Source of the DNA: Alistipes sp.
GTDB taxonomy: Bacteria > Bacteroidota > Bacteroidia > Bacteroidales > Rikenellaceae
DNA: 5,417 nucleotides
Direction of reading: 5' to 3'
Assembly (NCBI GenBank): GCA_017391435.1
Contig: JAFOYS010000025.1
Location: 1 to 5,417, forward strand
The notes beneath the pieces were generated by a model. That model was not told the origin of the DNA. It saw nothing but the letters and a program-made list of their open reading frames with translations, and ran no database searches. Position 1 is the first letter of the stretch, and each line of letters begins with the position of its first letter. Made by a program: the position numbers and the translations under genes. Positions 1 through 5,417 of this stretch are shown one piece after another.

Positions 1-966
1 GATGTCTACCTACAGACAACAGTGACTGATGTAATCAAGGAGGGGGATACTCTAAAGGGTATTGTTGCCACATCGGGTGAGGGACAGTTTGCTCTGCTTG
101 GCAAGGTTACTGTTGACGCTACAGGTGATGGACTTGTGAGTTTCCTTGCCGGAGCGACAACCGAAAAGGGGCGAGAGGATGGACTTATGCAGCCCGTGAC
201 CCTTGAGTTTACAATAGACGGCGTAGATGAGAGCAAGGGTGTTATCTGCATTGGCGATGTGGACGATGTGCGATTGGGTGACGAGCGATTTTTGGACTAC
301 TGCAAGCGACTAAGCCTTGAGGGGGAGATTCCTGAGCGCATAGCTGCTGTACGACTCCATCCGACAACGCATAGTGGTCAGCGTCAGGTAAATACGACTC
401 AGGTAAACGGCATTGATATGACCCGCGTAGACCACATTTTCAAGGCCGACCTTGAGCTTCGTGAACAGATACTCACGCTTCTTAACTTCTTCCACAAGCA
501 TATCCCAGGTTATGAAAATTGTCGCGTAATCTCAAGCGGCACAACAACTGGTGTGCGTGAGACTCGCCGTGTGATTGGCGACTACATAATTACCGCCGAA
601 GAGATGGCTGCAGGTTGTCGCTTTGAGGATGTTATTGTCCACCGCGCAGAGTTTATCGTAGATATTCACAACCCAGAGGGCTCGGGTCAGGCCGAGGAGC
701 ATATTCAGTACTGCGACCCATACGACCTGCCTTACCGATGCTTTACTCCAAAGGGCATTGAGAACCTATACACCGCTGGTAGATGCATATCTGGCACCCA
801 TCGCGCACACGCCTCTTACCGCGTGATGAGCATCTGTATGGCTATGGGTGAGGCTGTGGGTATTGCCGCTGCAATGTGCAGCCAGAGTGGTTGCACTCCG
901 CGCGAATTATCAGTAAAGGAGTTACAAAATCGTTTAACAAGTAAAGGTATAGAATTGTATGGATAA
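1..966 (+). CDS. FAD-dependent oxidoreductase, C-terminal part (5' end outside window)
   Basis: The reading frame is open from base 1 (first residues DVYLQTTVTDV) to the TAA at 964-966, giving 321 visible codons. A GTG at 22 lies inside the frame and is not the true start, because the family needs an N-terminal Rossmann GxGxxG segment, which must lie upstream of the window. Seen here: the DATGDG motif (bases 115-132), followed by a GxxxEKGREDGLMQPVT stretch, and near the end NLYTAGRCISGTHRAHASYR (from base 763) leading into a glycine- and alanine-rich helix. Together these are typical of the FAD_oxidored family (PF12831), in which both segments help to hold FAD. Members carry out flavin-dependent oxidation or reduction, often beside carbohydrate genes in Bacteroidetes, but the substrate is unknown here. 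The stop overlaps the start of the next gene, so the two are probably co-translated. The family call is firm; the reaction is not known. Confidence 0.88.
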   Translation, partial: DVYLQTTVTDVIKEGDTLKGIVATSGEGQFALLGKVTVDATGDGLVSFLAGATTEKGREDGLMQPVTLEFTIDGVDESKGVICIGDVDDVRLGDERFLDYCKRLSLEGEIPERIAAVRLHPTTHSGQRQVNTTQVNGIDMTRVDHIFKADLELREQILTLLNFFHKHIPGYENCRVISSGTTTGVRETRRVIGDYIITAEEMAAGCRFEDVIVHRAEFIVDIHNPEGSGQAEEHIQYCDPYDLPYRCFTPKGIENLYTAGRCISGTHRAHASYRVMSICMAMGEAVGIAAAMCSQSGCTPRELSVKELQNRLTSKGIELYG

Positions 967-1900
967 GATTATGCTCTACAGCAAGTTTAACCCTCTGAAG
1001 AGGGTGCTTTGCTACGACATCTTTGATCGTGGTTTTAATGGCTGGATGGTACTGCTTCCAAATTTCACTGAGCATCCAGACTTTGATGTTCCACCAACAA
1101 AGGTAAACAAAGATCAGTGGCCACCGGTAATGCTCAGCTCAGCGACCTTCCGCTTTCCTGGCACACACGGCTCAATGTCAGGCACTTACTCACTAAAACT
1201 ATCTACCCGCCCAGTGGCAAATCCATACTCAATGCCACCAGCTCCAGGCTCTATGGGTCACGCAATCAAGCGACTGTCAAATATGGACCCAAATGCAAGA
1301 TATCTGCAGTATGAGTGCTGGTTTGCATACACCGGTGAGCAGAACGAGGTAGACGGCACAGGAGAGCAGCCAGGACTTCACGAGAACTCAATACGCGCCT
1401 TCGGTATCGGCTCTGACACACAGGACGACAATAACCGTTTCTTCTGGGGTGTGCGCTATCTTAACACCGTAGATGGTAAGCCGATGCGTAAGTGGCAGTA
1501 TATTCAGGCTACCCCAGGCACTGACAAAGAGTGGGCATTCGGTCTTGATGGCGACTGGTGTAAGTGGGGCGTAGACTGCTGGTGGTTTGGCGAGCGCCGA
1601 GATGATGGCTATCACGCTGGTTATAAGGATGTTCCAGGTGGCACACAGAATCTTATATACAATGAGACTGACTGCAAGATTAACTGGCAGTACCTGCGTC
1701 TGAAGGTCGATATTATTGACCGCGAGTATGTAGAGATGCAGTGTCAGAACAAGATTTTTGATATGCGAGGCATAAAGATGACCGCCGTAGATAAGTATCG
1801 CCGTATTGACGGCCTTATCAACCCAGTTATCTGGCTTGAGACCGACACAAACCGCCGCGTATTCCTCTACATTGATTCATTTGTTGTATCCCAAGAGTAG
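959..1900 (+). CDS. Tryptophan-rich protein of unknown function, possibly DUF6772-like
   Basis: A 313-residue protein ending with TAG at 1898-1900. The ATG at 959 overlaps the end of the oxidoreductase gene by 8 bases (ATGGATAA). A second ATG at 971 (residue 5, MLYSKFNPLKRVL) is a possible start just past that stop. There is no signal peptide or membrane segment, so it is probably cytoplasmic. The chain is rich in aromatic residues: FDRGFNGWMVLLPNFTEHPDF near the N-terminus, WQYIQATPG, then a striking WCKWGVDCWWFGERR near residues 202-216, and a beta-rich C-terminus (INPVIWLETDTNRRVFLYIDSF). This looks like a beta-sandwich of the kind that binds sugars or other ligands, but that is inference. 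From memory it resembles the uncharacterised family DUF6772; a profile search would settle this. Its place between an oxidoreductase and a small partner gene suggests a shared pathway. No catalytic motif is recognisable. Confidence 0.85.
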   Translation: MDKIMLYSKFNPLKRVLCYDIFDRGFNGWMVLLPNFTEHPDFDVPPTKVNKDQWPPVMLSSATFRFPGTHGSMSGTYSLKLSTRPVANPYSMPPAPGSMGHAIKRLSNMDPNARYLQYECWFAYTGEQNEVDGTGEQPGLHENSIRAFGIGSDTQDDNNRFFWGVRYLNTVDGKPMRKWQYIQATPGTDKEWAFGLDGDWCKWGVDCWWFGERRDDGYHAGYKDVPGGTQNLIYNETDCKINWQYLRLKVDIIDREYVEMQCQNKIFDMRGIKMTAVDKYRRIDGLINPVIWLETDTNRRVFLYIDSFVVSQE

Positions 1901-1905
1901 ATAGT

Positions 1906-2232
1906 ATGAAACAGTTTAATGCAGCACATTTAGAGATAAAAAAGTCCTTTACAGAGGGATTTGAGACCCATCCATACGAGGTTGTTTGGGCAGACTAGGT
2001 TATCTTCTTCGTATATATTGAGGATGTTGTAGGTCGTGGTACATTTGATGCAAAGGTACAGATCTCTCACGACGGCATCCATTGGGCTGACGAGGGCACT
2101 GCCTTTACGACCATAACCGAGAAGGGTTTATACTTTGTAAAGGTCTCACACTTTGGCAATTACATTCGCCTAAAGACCGACATTAAGGAGGCTGAATTTA
2201 AGCTTCAGATACAGATTGCCTCAAAGGGTTAG
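1906..2232 (+). pseudogene. Small beta-rich gene interrupted by an in-frame TAG
   Basis: An ATG five bases after the previous stop opens a frame of 109 codons ending in TAG (2230-2232), interrupted by TAG at codon 31 (1996-1998). The protein reads MKQFNAAHLEIKKSFTEGFE through HPYEVVWAD, stop, then VIFFVYIEDVVGRG, VQISHDGIHWADEGTAF, GLYFVKVSHFGNYIRLKTDI and FKLQIQIASKG. Downstream of the stop the frame still looks fully coding, with no other stop and no frameshift, so only one base appears changed. GAC TAG GTT would read Asp-Glu-Val if the T were G, giving WADEVIFF. There is no ATG or GTG after the TAG from which to restart, so the gene makes a 30-residue peptide unless the stop is suppressed. 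Both this gene and its upstream neighbour end in TAG, so TAG is a normal stop here. The intact product would be a small all-beta protein of unknown function, probably working with the two genes before it. Confidence 0.75.
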
Positions 2233-2236
2233 AGAC

Positions 2237-2269
2237 AAAAAAAGTAAGAGTTTCGGCTCTTACTTTTTT
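2237..2269. terminator. Bidirectional intrinsic terminator between convergent operons
   Basis: Seven A (2237-2243), an 8-bp stem GTAAGAGT (2244-2251) with GCTCTTAC (2256-2263), loop TTCG, then six T (2264-2269). On the + strand the last stem pair is a U-G wobble closing a UUCG tetraloop. On the - strand the stem has seven pairs and the A-tract becomes the U-tract. It can therefore end the oxidoreductase operon (+) and the ruvC operon (-). The ruvC stop codon (TAA, 2260-2262 on the - strand) lies inside the stem and its last two Lys codons lie in the T-tract, so terminator and gene end share bases. Confidence 0.88.
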
Positions 2270-2874
2270 ACTCTTTTAGGGTTTTCGCTTACAAACTGCT
2301 CCCACGACTTTGTACCTCGTGAGCGAGCAGTTTTTTCACCTCCAAGTCCCTTTATACGGGTAGTACCAAGTGCGCTATTAAGCACGCTCGATGTAGCATA
2401 GTAGTGACATAGCGCAACGGCCATTCCATCTGTGGCATCAAGGCGACGCGGAGGCTCATCTATCTTTAGCGTGCGGATAACTATTGCGGCAACCTGTTGC
2501 TTTGTAGCCGCACCCGTGCCGGTTATAGACTGCTTGATTCTTGTAGGTGCATACTCGGCAACAGGCTTATTTGAACTCAGTGCAGCAGCCATAGCCACAC
2601 CCTGAGCACGACCAAGTTTGAGCATACTCTGCACATTCTGACCAAAGAATGGCGATTCAAGAGCCACCTCGCGAGGCGAATACTCGGCAATAAGCGCTCT
2701 GACACGCTCAAAGATGTAGCGAAGCTTGTCGTATGGATCTAAAATCTTGTGCAAATCAATATCCCCCAGCACTATGGGCGTAAGGGTTTTACCAGATACC
2801 TCTATTACGCCATATCCCATATAGATTGTACCCGGGTCAATGCCCAAAATACGATACGGTGCAGAAGTACTCAT
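2260..2874 (-). CDS. ruvC: Crossover junction endodeoxyribonuclease RuvC
   Basis: RuvC resolves Holliday junctions: a dimer cuts two opposite strands of the four-way DNA made during recombination and repair, working with the RuvAB branch-migration motor in the cytoplasm. The four acidic metal-binding residues of the RNase H fold are visible: Asp13 in GIDPGT, Glu73 in ALESPFF, and Asp146 and Asp149 in DATDGMAVALCH. The segment FFGQNVQSMLKLGRAQGVAMAAAL and EYAPTRIKQSITG are strongly conserved in the family, and the C-terminal tail SWEQFVSENPKRVKK is the Bacteroidetes form. At 204 residues it is somewhat longer than the roughly 190 usual in this phylum; the extra length is a basic, glycine-rich stretch around residues 165-188, just before the tail. 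The ATG follows the thioredoxin-like gene's stop by one base, so it is co-transcribed and probably translated by coupling. The active site looks intact. Confidence 0.97.
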   Translation of the reverse strand: MSTSAPYRILGIDPGTIYMGYGVIEVSGKTLTPIVLGDIDLHKILDPYDKLRYIFERVRALIAEYSPREVALESPFFGQNVQSMLKLGRAQGVAMAAALSSNKPVAEYAPTRIKQSITGTGAATKQQVAAIVIRTLKIDEPPRRLDATDGMAVALCHYYATSSVLNSALGTTRIKGLGGEKTARSRGTKSWEQFVSENPKRVKK

Positions 2875-2875
2875 A

Positions 2876-3418
2876 CTATTGAACGACAGTGAGTTGTGAT
2901 GAGATTATATCACAGAGAAGGTTAAACTTATCCACATCGTACTCGACAGAAAGAGCGAGCACTCGGCCAAAAGAGTCGATGACAAAACATCGCGGAACAT
3001 ACTGCGTAGCATAGAGAGAGTATATCTCGCTATCACAGTCAACAGCGACTTGGAAAGTGTAACCGCGACCTGCAACATACTCTCGCACATCCTCTATCTT
3101 CTCACCACGAGAAATAGCAAGAACTGCGAACTTTGAACTATCAAACTGTGACTGCAGCTGCTCAATGGCATCTAACTGCTTGTGGCAATCAGGACACCAC
3201 GAGGCAAAGAAGATCAAAAGAGTAGTTTTGCCCTGTAGCTGTGAGAGGGTAACAGAGTTACCGTCAAGAGTCTCAACAGTAAAATCTGGTGCCTTCTCGC
3301 CTACTCTGATAAGCGTTGTCTTCTCATAAGATGGCATCGCCTCCTCATACATTGCACTGCAGCAAGTGAGAGAAAAAGTGAGCACAAATGCCACAAAAAT
3401 TTTGTAAATGTTTCTCAT
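2876..3418 (-). CDS. Thioredoxin-like (TlpA/AhpC-type) lipoprotein
   Basis: Predicted thiol-disulfide protein of the cell envelope. From the ATG at 3418 it has 180 residues: a signal peptide MRNIYKIFVAFVLTFSLTCC with a positive start, a hydrophobic core and a lipobox-like end at two adjacent Cys, then a thioredoxin fold. The fold starts with GEKAPDFTVETLDG, has the redox site WCPDC in FFASWCPDCHKQ, and the cis-Pro loop YVPRCFVID. A longer frame to an ATG at 3439 is open, but the - strand promoter element at 3427-3434 lies downstream of that ATG, and the extra residues (MSTFDNV) would spoil the signal peptide, so 3418 is preferred. Family members reduce or oxidise disulfides or carry electrons in the periplasm; the partner is unknown. 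A third Cys just after cis-Pro (RCF) is notable. It is the first gene of an operon with ruvC, an unrelated function, so the pairing may only reflect a shared promoter. Confidence 0.9.
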   Translation of the reverse strand: MRNIYKIFVAFVLTFSLTCCSAMYEEAMPSYEKTTLIRVGEKAPDFTVETLDGNSVTLSQLQGKTTLLIFFASWCPDCHKQLDAIEQLQSQFDSSKFAVLAISRGEKIEDVREYVAGRGYTFQVAVDCDSEIYSLYATQYVPRCFVIDSFGRVLALSVEYDVDKFNLLCDIISSQLTVVQ

Positions 3419-3426
3419 AACATTGT

Positions 3427-3457
3427 CAAAGGTAGACATTTAGTTTGAAATATCAAA
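3427..3457 (-). promoter_or_regulatory. Bacteroidetes-type promoter for the thioredoxin-ruvC operon
   Basis: On the - strand: TTTG (-33 element, 3457-3454), 19 bases, TACCTTTG (-7 element, 3434-3427). This matches the Bacteroidetes sigma-ABfr consensus TTTG, 19-21 bases, TAnnTTTG. Transcription should start about 4-5 bases beyond the final G, near 3422-3423, only about 5 bases before the ATG at 3418. The mRNA would be almost leaderless. Confidence 0.8.
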
Positions 3458-3474
3458 AAAAATCACTACATTTG
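3444..3474 (+). promoter_or_regulatory. Bacteroidetes-type promoter for the GLUG lipoprotein gene
   Basis: On the + strand: TTTG (-33, 3444-3447), 19 bases, TACATTTG (-7, 3467-3474). It has the same spacing as the opposing promoter and is interleaved with it, each -33 element lying in the spacer of the other. Expected start of transcription is near 3478-3479, giving a leader of about 210 bases before the ATG at 3692. Confidence 0.8.
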
Positions 3475-3485
3475 CTTTCGAATTG

Positions 3486-3505
3486 TATCTTTTTAAGCAA
3501 AGATA
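3486..3505 (+). repeat. Leader hairpin 1 (inverted repeat)
   Basis: Perfect 7-bp inverted repeat TATCTTT (3486-3492) and AAAGATA (3499-3505) around TTAAGC. It lies at the very 5' end of the predicted mRNA, where a hairpin often protects against RNA decay. An overlapping repeat TTTGCTT (3471-3477) with AAGCAAA (3495-3501) reaches back into the -7 element and could be a DNA operator instead. Confidence 0.55.
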
Positions 3506-3513
3506 TTGGTTAA

Positions 3514-3562
3514 TACACACTCAAAAGCTCTCTAAACGCCGTTGGGAGCGGTTGTTTGTGTA
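3514..3562 (+). repeat. Leader hairpin 2 (long imperfect stem-loop)
   Basis: A 49-base stem-loop with symmetric arms: UACACA (3514-3519) pairs UGUGUA (3557-3562), then a C-U and U-U mismatch, three pairs (3522-3524 with 3552-3554), two tandem A-G mismatches (3525-3526 with 3550-3551), and GCUCUC (3527-3532) with GGGAGC (3544-3549), closing an 11-base loop UAAACGCCGUU. There is no T-tract after it, so it is not an intrinsic terminator. Tandem A-G pairs often form sheared pairs, so the fold may be compact. Confidence 0.6.
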
Positions 3563-3592
3563 GTTTATTAATATTTTATAAAATTAGATTCA

Positions 3593-3629
3593 GCCCCACT
3601 TTTGCAGTTGCAACAGTGCAAAAGAGGGC
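3593..3629 (+). repeat. Leader hairpin 3 (perfect 8-bp stem, self-complementary loop)
   Basis: CTTTTGCA (3599-3606) pairs perfectly with TGCAAAAG (3617-3624); an outer GCCC (3593-3596) pairs GGGC (3626-3629). The 10-base loop contains GTTGCAAC (3607-3614), which is its own reverse complement and could pair with the same loop of a second RNA. No T-tract follows, so it is not a terminator. Confidence 0.65.
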
Positions 3630-3691
3630 CAAATAGAGGGAAAAACAATATAATTAAATTATAACAAACTAAAACATTATCAATTTTTACT

Positions 3692-5417
3692 ATGAAGAGA
3701 TTTTTTCTTTTGGTGATGACTGCGGCGACAATGCTCTTCGCATCATCTTGTTCAAAGGAGCAGATTTCAACAACTGTTCCCGTAGGGGAGGAGGTAACCG
3801 TTACGCTTACCGCTGACCTTGGAGCTATTGAGTCTCGTGCTATTTCAGACGGTCTGAAGGTAAACGAGGTAGCTTGGGCAATCTACACCGCTGGCGCAGA
3901 CACTCCGCTGCCAGATTTCCAGGGTATTTTGCCAATTAACGAGAAGAAGGGTACACTTGAGGTACGCCTTGTAACTGGTCGTAGTTATGACATTGCTCTG
4001 TTTGCTTATGCAACAGCAGATCCAACACTGTCACAGCAAAATGTTGCTACTCCAAACCCAACCTACTACAAGGTTGACTGGAACAACAAGCTCGTTGAGG
4101 TAGACTTCACAGCACCTGTTGCAAACGATGACGATGCTCGCGACTGCTTCTGGCACGTTGAGAAGGGCCTTTTGGTTGACAGACCTATCACAAAGACCTT
4201 CACCCTTACTCGTCCACTTGCACAGCTTAACTTTGGTGTTACTGCTGCGGATACTAAGGCTGCTGCAGATGCTGGTCTTGCTGTAAAGAGCTCAAAGATT
4301 GTTGCCTCTTCTTACACTAAGTTCAATCTGTTTGATGGTGTTTGCTCTGATATTGTAGAGCTCACTTTTGACAAGAACATTGTTCCTAATCAGGCACTTG
4401 AGGTTGAGGAGATTGACTATACTTATATCGGCACAACATACCTTCTTCTTGACCAGAAGATGCTTCAGGACATTAATCTCACTATCTACGACACAAAGGA
4501 TACTGAGATTAACACCCTGAAATATACAAATGTTCCTTTCCAGCGCAACTACCGCACAAACATCCTTGGTGCACTGCTCACAAACCCTGCAGACTTTACT
4601 ATCAAGGTTGACGAGAGCTTCAAGGAGCCTGACTATGTCAGCAACAACAAAGTTGTTACTCCAGATGCAAATGGTGTTTACAACATTGACGAGGCTGAGG
4701 AGCTTGCTTGGCTTGCAGCTGCTGTAAACAGCGGTGATAATGACTTTGCAGGCAAGAAGGTAGTTATCCCTGCTGATGCTCCTGCTATTGACCTTAAGGG
4801 TGTTGAATGGACTCCAATCGGAACTGCTGGCAAGCCTTTCAAGGGTAGCTTTGACGGTAACGGCGTTGTTATCCGCAACCTTACTGTAAAGGCACCTGAG
4901 TTCGCTGGTCTGTTCGGTTTTGTACTGAGCGATGGTGGTATTACAAATGTAGCTCTTGAGAATGTTGTAATCGAGTCTAACCACTATGCTGGTGCTATTG
5001 CTGGTCACGCTTACGCTGACATTACTAACTGTACTGTTGACGGCCTTACACTTACTGTTACTCCTAACGAGCTCACTCGTGCAGCATATGACAACGGTGA
5101 TAAGGTTGGTGGTATTGTAGGTTATGTTGCTGAGCGCAACGGTGGCGCAGAGGGCTACACTATCAGCGGCAACACTGTAAAGAATGCTGAGATTACTGCT
5201 TACCGCGACCTTGGTGGTATCGCAGGTGCTGCATATATCGCTGAGTGCGCTGGCAACACTGTTGCTGATGTTACTCTTACTGTTGACCAGACTGTAAACA
5301 ACTACGGCGACAAGGATGCAAACCTCGGCGAAGTTGTAGGTCGCGTACTTGGTGGTTCTATTGATGAGAATACAGTTGAGAATGTAAAGCTTGTTTACAA
5401 CCCTATCACTCTTAAGC
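3692..5417 (+). CDS. Surface lipoprotein with fimbrillin-like (DUF6562-like) and GLUG-repeat domains (3' end outside window)
   Basis: The frame is open from the ATG at 3692 to the window end, 575 codons, with no stop. Residues 1-20 are a lipoprotein signal peptide (MKRFFLLVMTAATMLFASSC) with lipidation at Cys20, followed by SKEQ, which weakly resembles the charged signal that sends Bacteroidetes lipoproteins to the cell surface. Residues about 33-300 resemble DUF6562, a fimbrillin-like domain: an early Arg in ESRAISDG (Arg49, where related pilins are often cleaved), ARDCFWHVEK (149-158) and RPLAQLNFG (174-182). After a linker, GVYNIDEAEELAWLAAAV (328-345) and FKGSFDGNG (383-391) open a beta-helix with GLUG-type repeats to the window end. 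The likely role is an adhesin or matrix-binding surface protein, which is inference. Codons late in the gene lean to GCT, GTT, ACT, AAC and AAG, suggesting high expression. It has its own promoter and a long structured leader. Confidence 0.9.
   Translation, partial: MKRFFLLVMTAATMLFASSCSKEQISTTVPVGEEVTVTLTADLGAIESRAISDGLKVNEVAWAIYTAGADTPLPDFQGILPINEKKGTLEVRLVTGRSYDIALFAYATADPTLSQQNVATPNPTYYKVDWNNKLVEVDFTAPVANDDDARDCFWHVEKGLLVDRPITKTFTLTRPLAQLNFGVTAADTKAAADAGLAVKSSKIVASSYTKFNLFDGVCSDIVELTFDKNIVPNQALEVEEIDYTYIGTTYLLLDQKMLQDINLTIYDTKDTEINTLKYTNVPFQRNYRTNILGALLTNPADFTIKVDESFKEPDYVSNNKVVTPDANGVYNIDEAEELAWLAAAVNSGDNDFAGKKVVIPADAPAIDLKGVEWTPIGTAGKPFKGSFDGNGVVIRNLTVKAPEFAGLFGFVLSDGGITNVALENVVIESNHYAGAIAGHAYADITNCTVDGLTLTVTPNELTRAAYDNGDKVGGIVGYVAERNGGAEGYTISGNTVKNAEITAYRDLGGIAGAAYIAECAGNTVADVTLTVDQTVNNYGDKDANLGEVVGRVLGGSIDENTVENVKLVYNPITLK
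4904..5341 (+). repeat. GLUG-type beta-helix repeats within the lipoprotein
   Basis: Five copies of a short glycine core recur at residues 405-409 (AGLFG), 433-438 (AGAIAG), 472-477 (VGGIVG), 507-512 (LGGIAG) and 545-550 (LGEVVG), each followed by an NxTV or NVxL strand. Spacing is about 28, 39, 35 and 38 residues. This is the GLUG motif (PF07581), found in secreted bacterial adhesins and proteases. The copies differ in DNA, so they are old repeats rather than a recent duplication. Confidence 0.8.

Larger units (their letters stand above)
3479..3691 (+). promoter_or_regulatory. Long structured 5' leader of the lipoprotein mRNA
   Basis: The region between the predicted + start and the ATG at 3692 has no gene. 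It contains three predicted RNA hairpins, listed separately (3486-3505, 3514-3562, 3593-3629), then an A- and T-rich stretch with a short AT palindrome TATAATT-A-AATTATA (3649-3663) and an AGAGGG direct repeat (3623-3628 and 3635-3640). No Shine-Dalgarno site precedes the ATG; the last 30 bases are A/T-rich and unstructured, the usual Bacteroidetes ribosome-entry pattern. No known riboswitch class was recognised. The leader could control the lipoprotein by RNA stability, a small RNA or a binding protein; this is inference. Confidence 0.6.

Noticed and set aside
22..24. GTG as the start of the oxidoreductase
   Set aside because: The same frame is open to base 1 with family-like residues, and the Rossmann domain needed for FAD lies further upstream.
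310..501. Short - strand frames at 310-501, 842-1075 and 1388-1615
   Set aside because: All are antisense to clear coding sequence, with no conserved motifs or initiation signals.
1996..1998. General reassignment of TAG as a sense codon
   Set aside because: Three nearby genes end in TAG at sensible positions, so TAG works as a stop here.
2216..2401. Small + strand frame over the ruvC 3' end
   Set aside because: It runs through the terminator and antisense to the conserved ruvC tail, with no coding signs of its own.
3593..3629. Invertible promoter or recombinase site at the hairpin-3 inverted repeat
   Set aside because: The arms are only 10 bases apart, too close to flank a promoter, and no invertase gene lies nearby. 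The TTTTG in the arm has no matching TAnnTTTG element at the right spacing.
4292..5008. 238-residue open frame on the - strand inside the lipoprotein gene
   Set aside because: It lies antisense to a convincing lipoprotein with signal peptide and known domains. The codon bias of that gene keeps the opposite strand free of stops. The translation has no recognisable domain and no promoter.

Overview
The window reads as chromosomal DNA of a member of the order Bacteroidales; I cannot name the genus. Three things point there: two promoters of the Bacteroidetes sigma-ABfr type (TTTG, 19 bases, TAnnTTTG), a large lipoprotein with a DUF6562-like (fimbrillin-like) N-terminus and GLUG repeats, and a RuvC whose motifs and C-terminal tail match Bacteroidetes RuvC. 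Purine-rich Shine-Dalgarno sites are mostly absent, as is usual in this phylum.

Left part (1-2232, + strand) is the 3' end of an operon. It holds the C-terminal part of an FAD-dependent oxidoreductase, then a tryptophan-rich protein of unknown function that overlaps it by 8 bases, then a small gene interrupted by one in-frame TAG. The tight spacing suggests the three are made together. Their substrate cannot be read from this window. A UUCG-type hairpin with an A-tract before it and a T-tract after it closes this operon, and also the convergent operon from the right.

Middle part (2260-3439, - strand) is a two-gene operon: a thioredoxin-like lipoprotein with a WCPDC site, then, one base later, the Holliday-junction resolvase ruvC.

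Right part (3440-5417, + strand) begins with a compact divergent promoter. The promoters for the thioredoxin operon (-) and for the big lipoprotein gene (+) are interleaved and exactly symmetric about position 3450.5, so only one polymerase can bind at a time. The - promoter puts the thioredoxin start at 3418 with almost no leader. The + promoter makes a leader of about 210 bases containing three predicted hairpins. After it comes the lipoprotein gene, open to the window end (575 codons seen): signal peptide with lipobox, fimbrillin-like domain, then at least five GLUG-type repeats. It is likely a surface-exposed protein.

The observations most worth following are the symmetric divergent promoter, the structured leader, and the single-base nonsense codon in the small third gene. 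I found no mobile element, CRISPR array, tRNA or rRNA.
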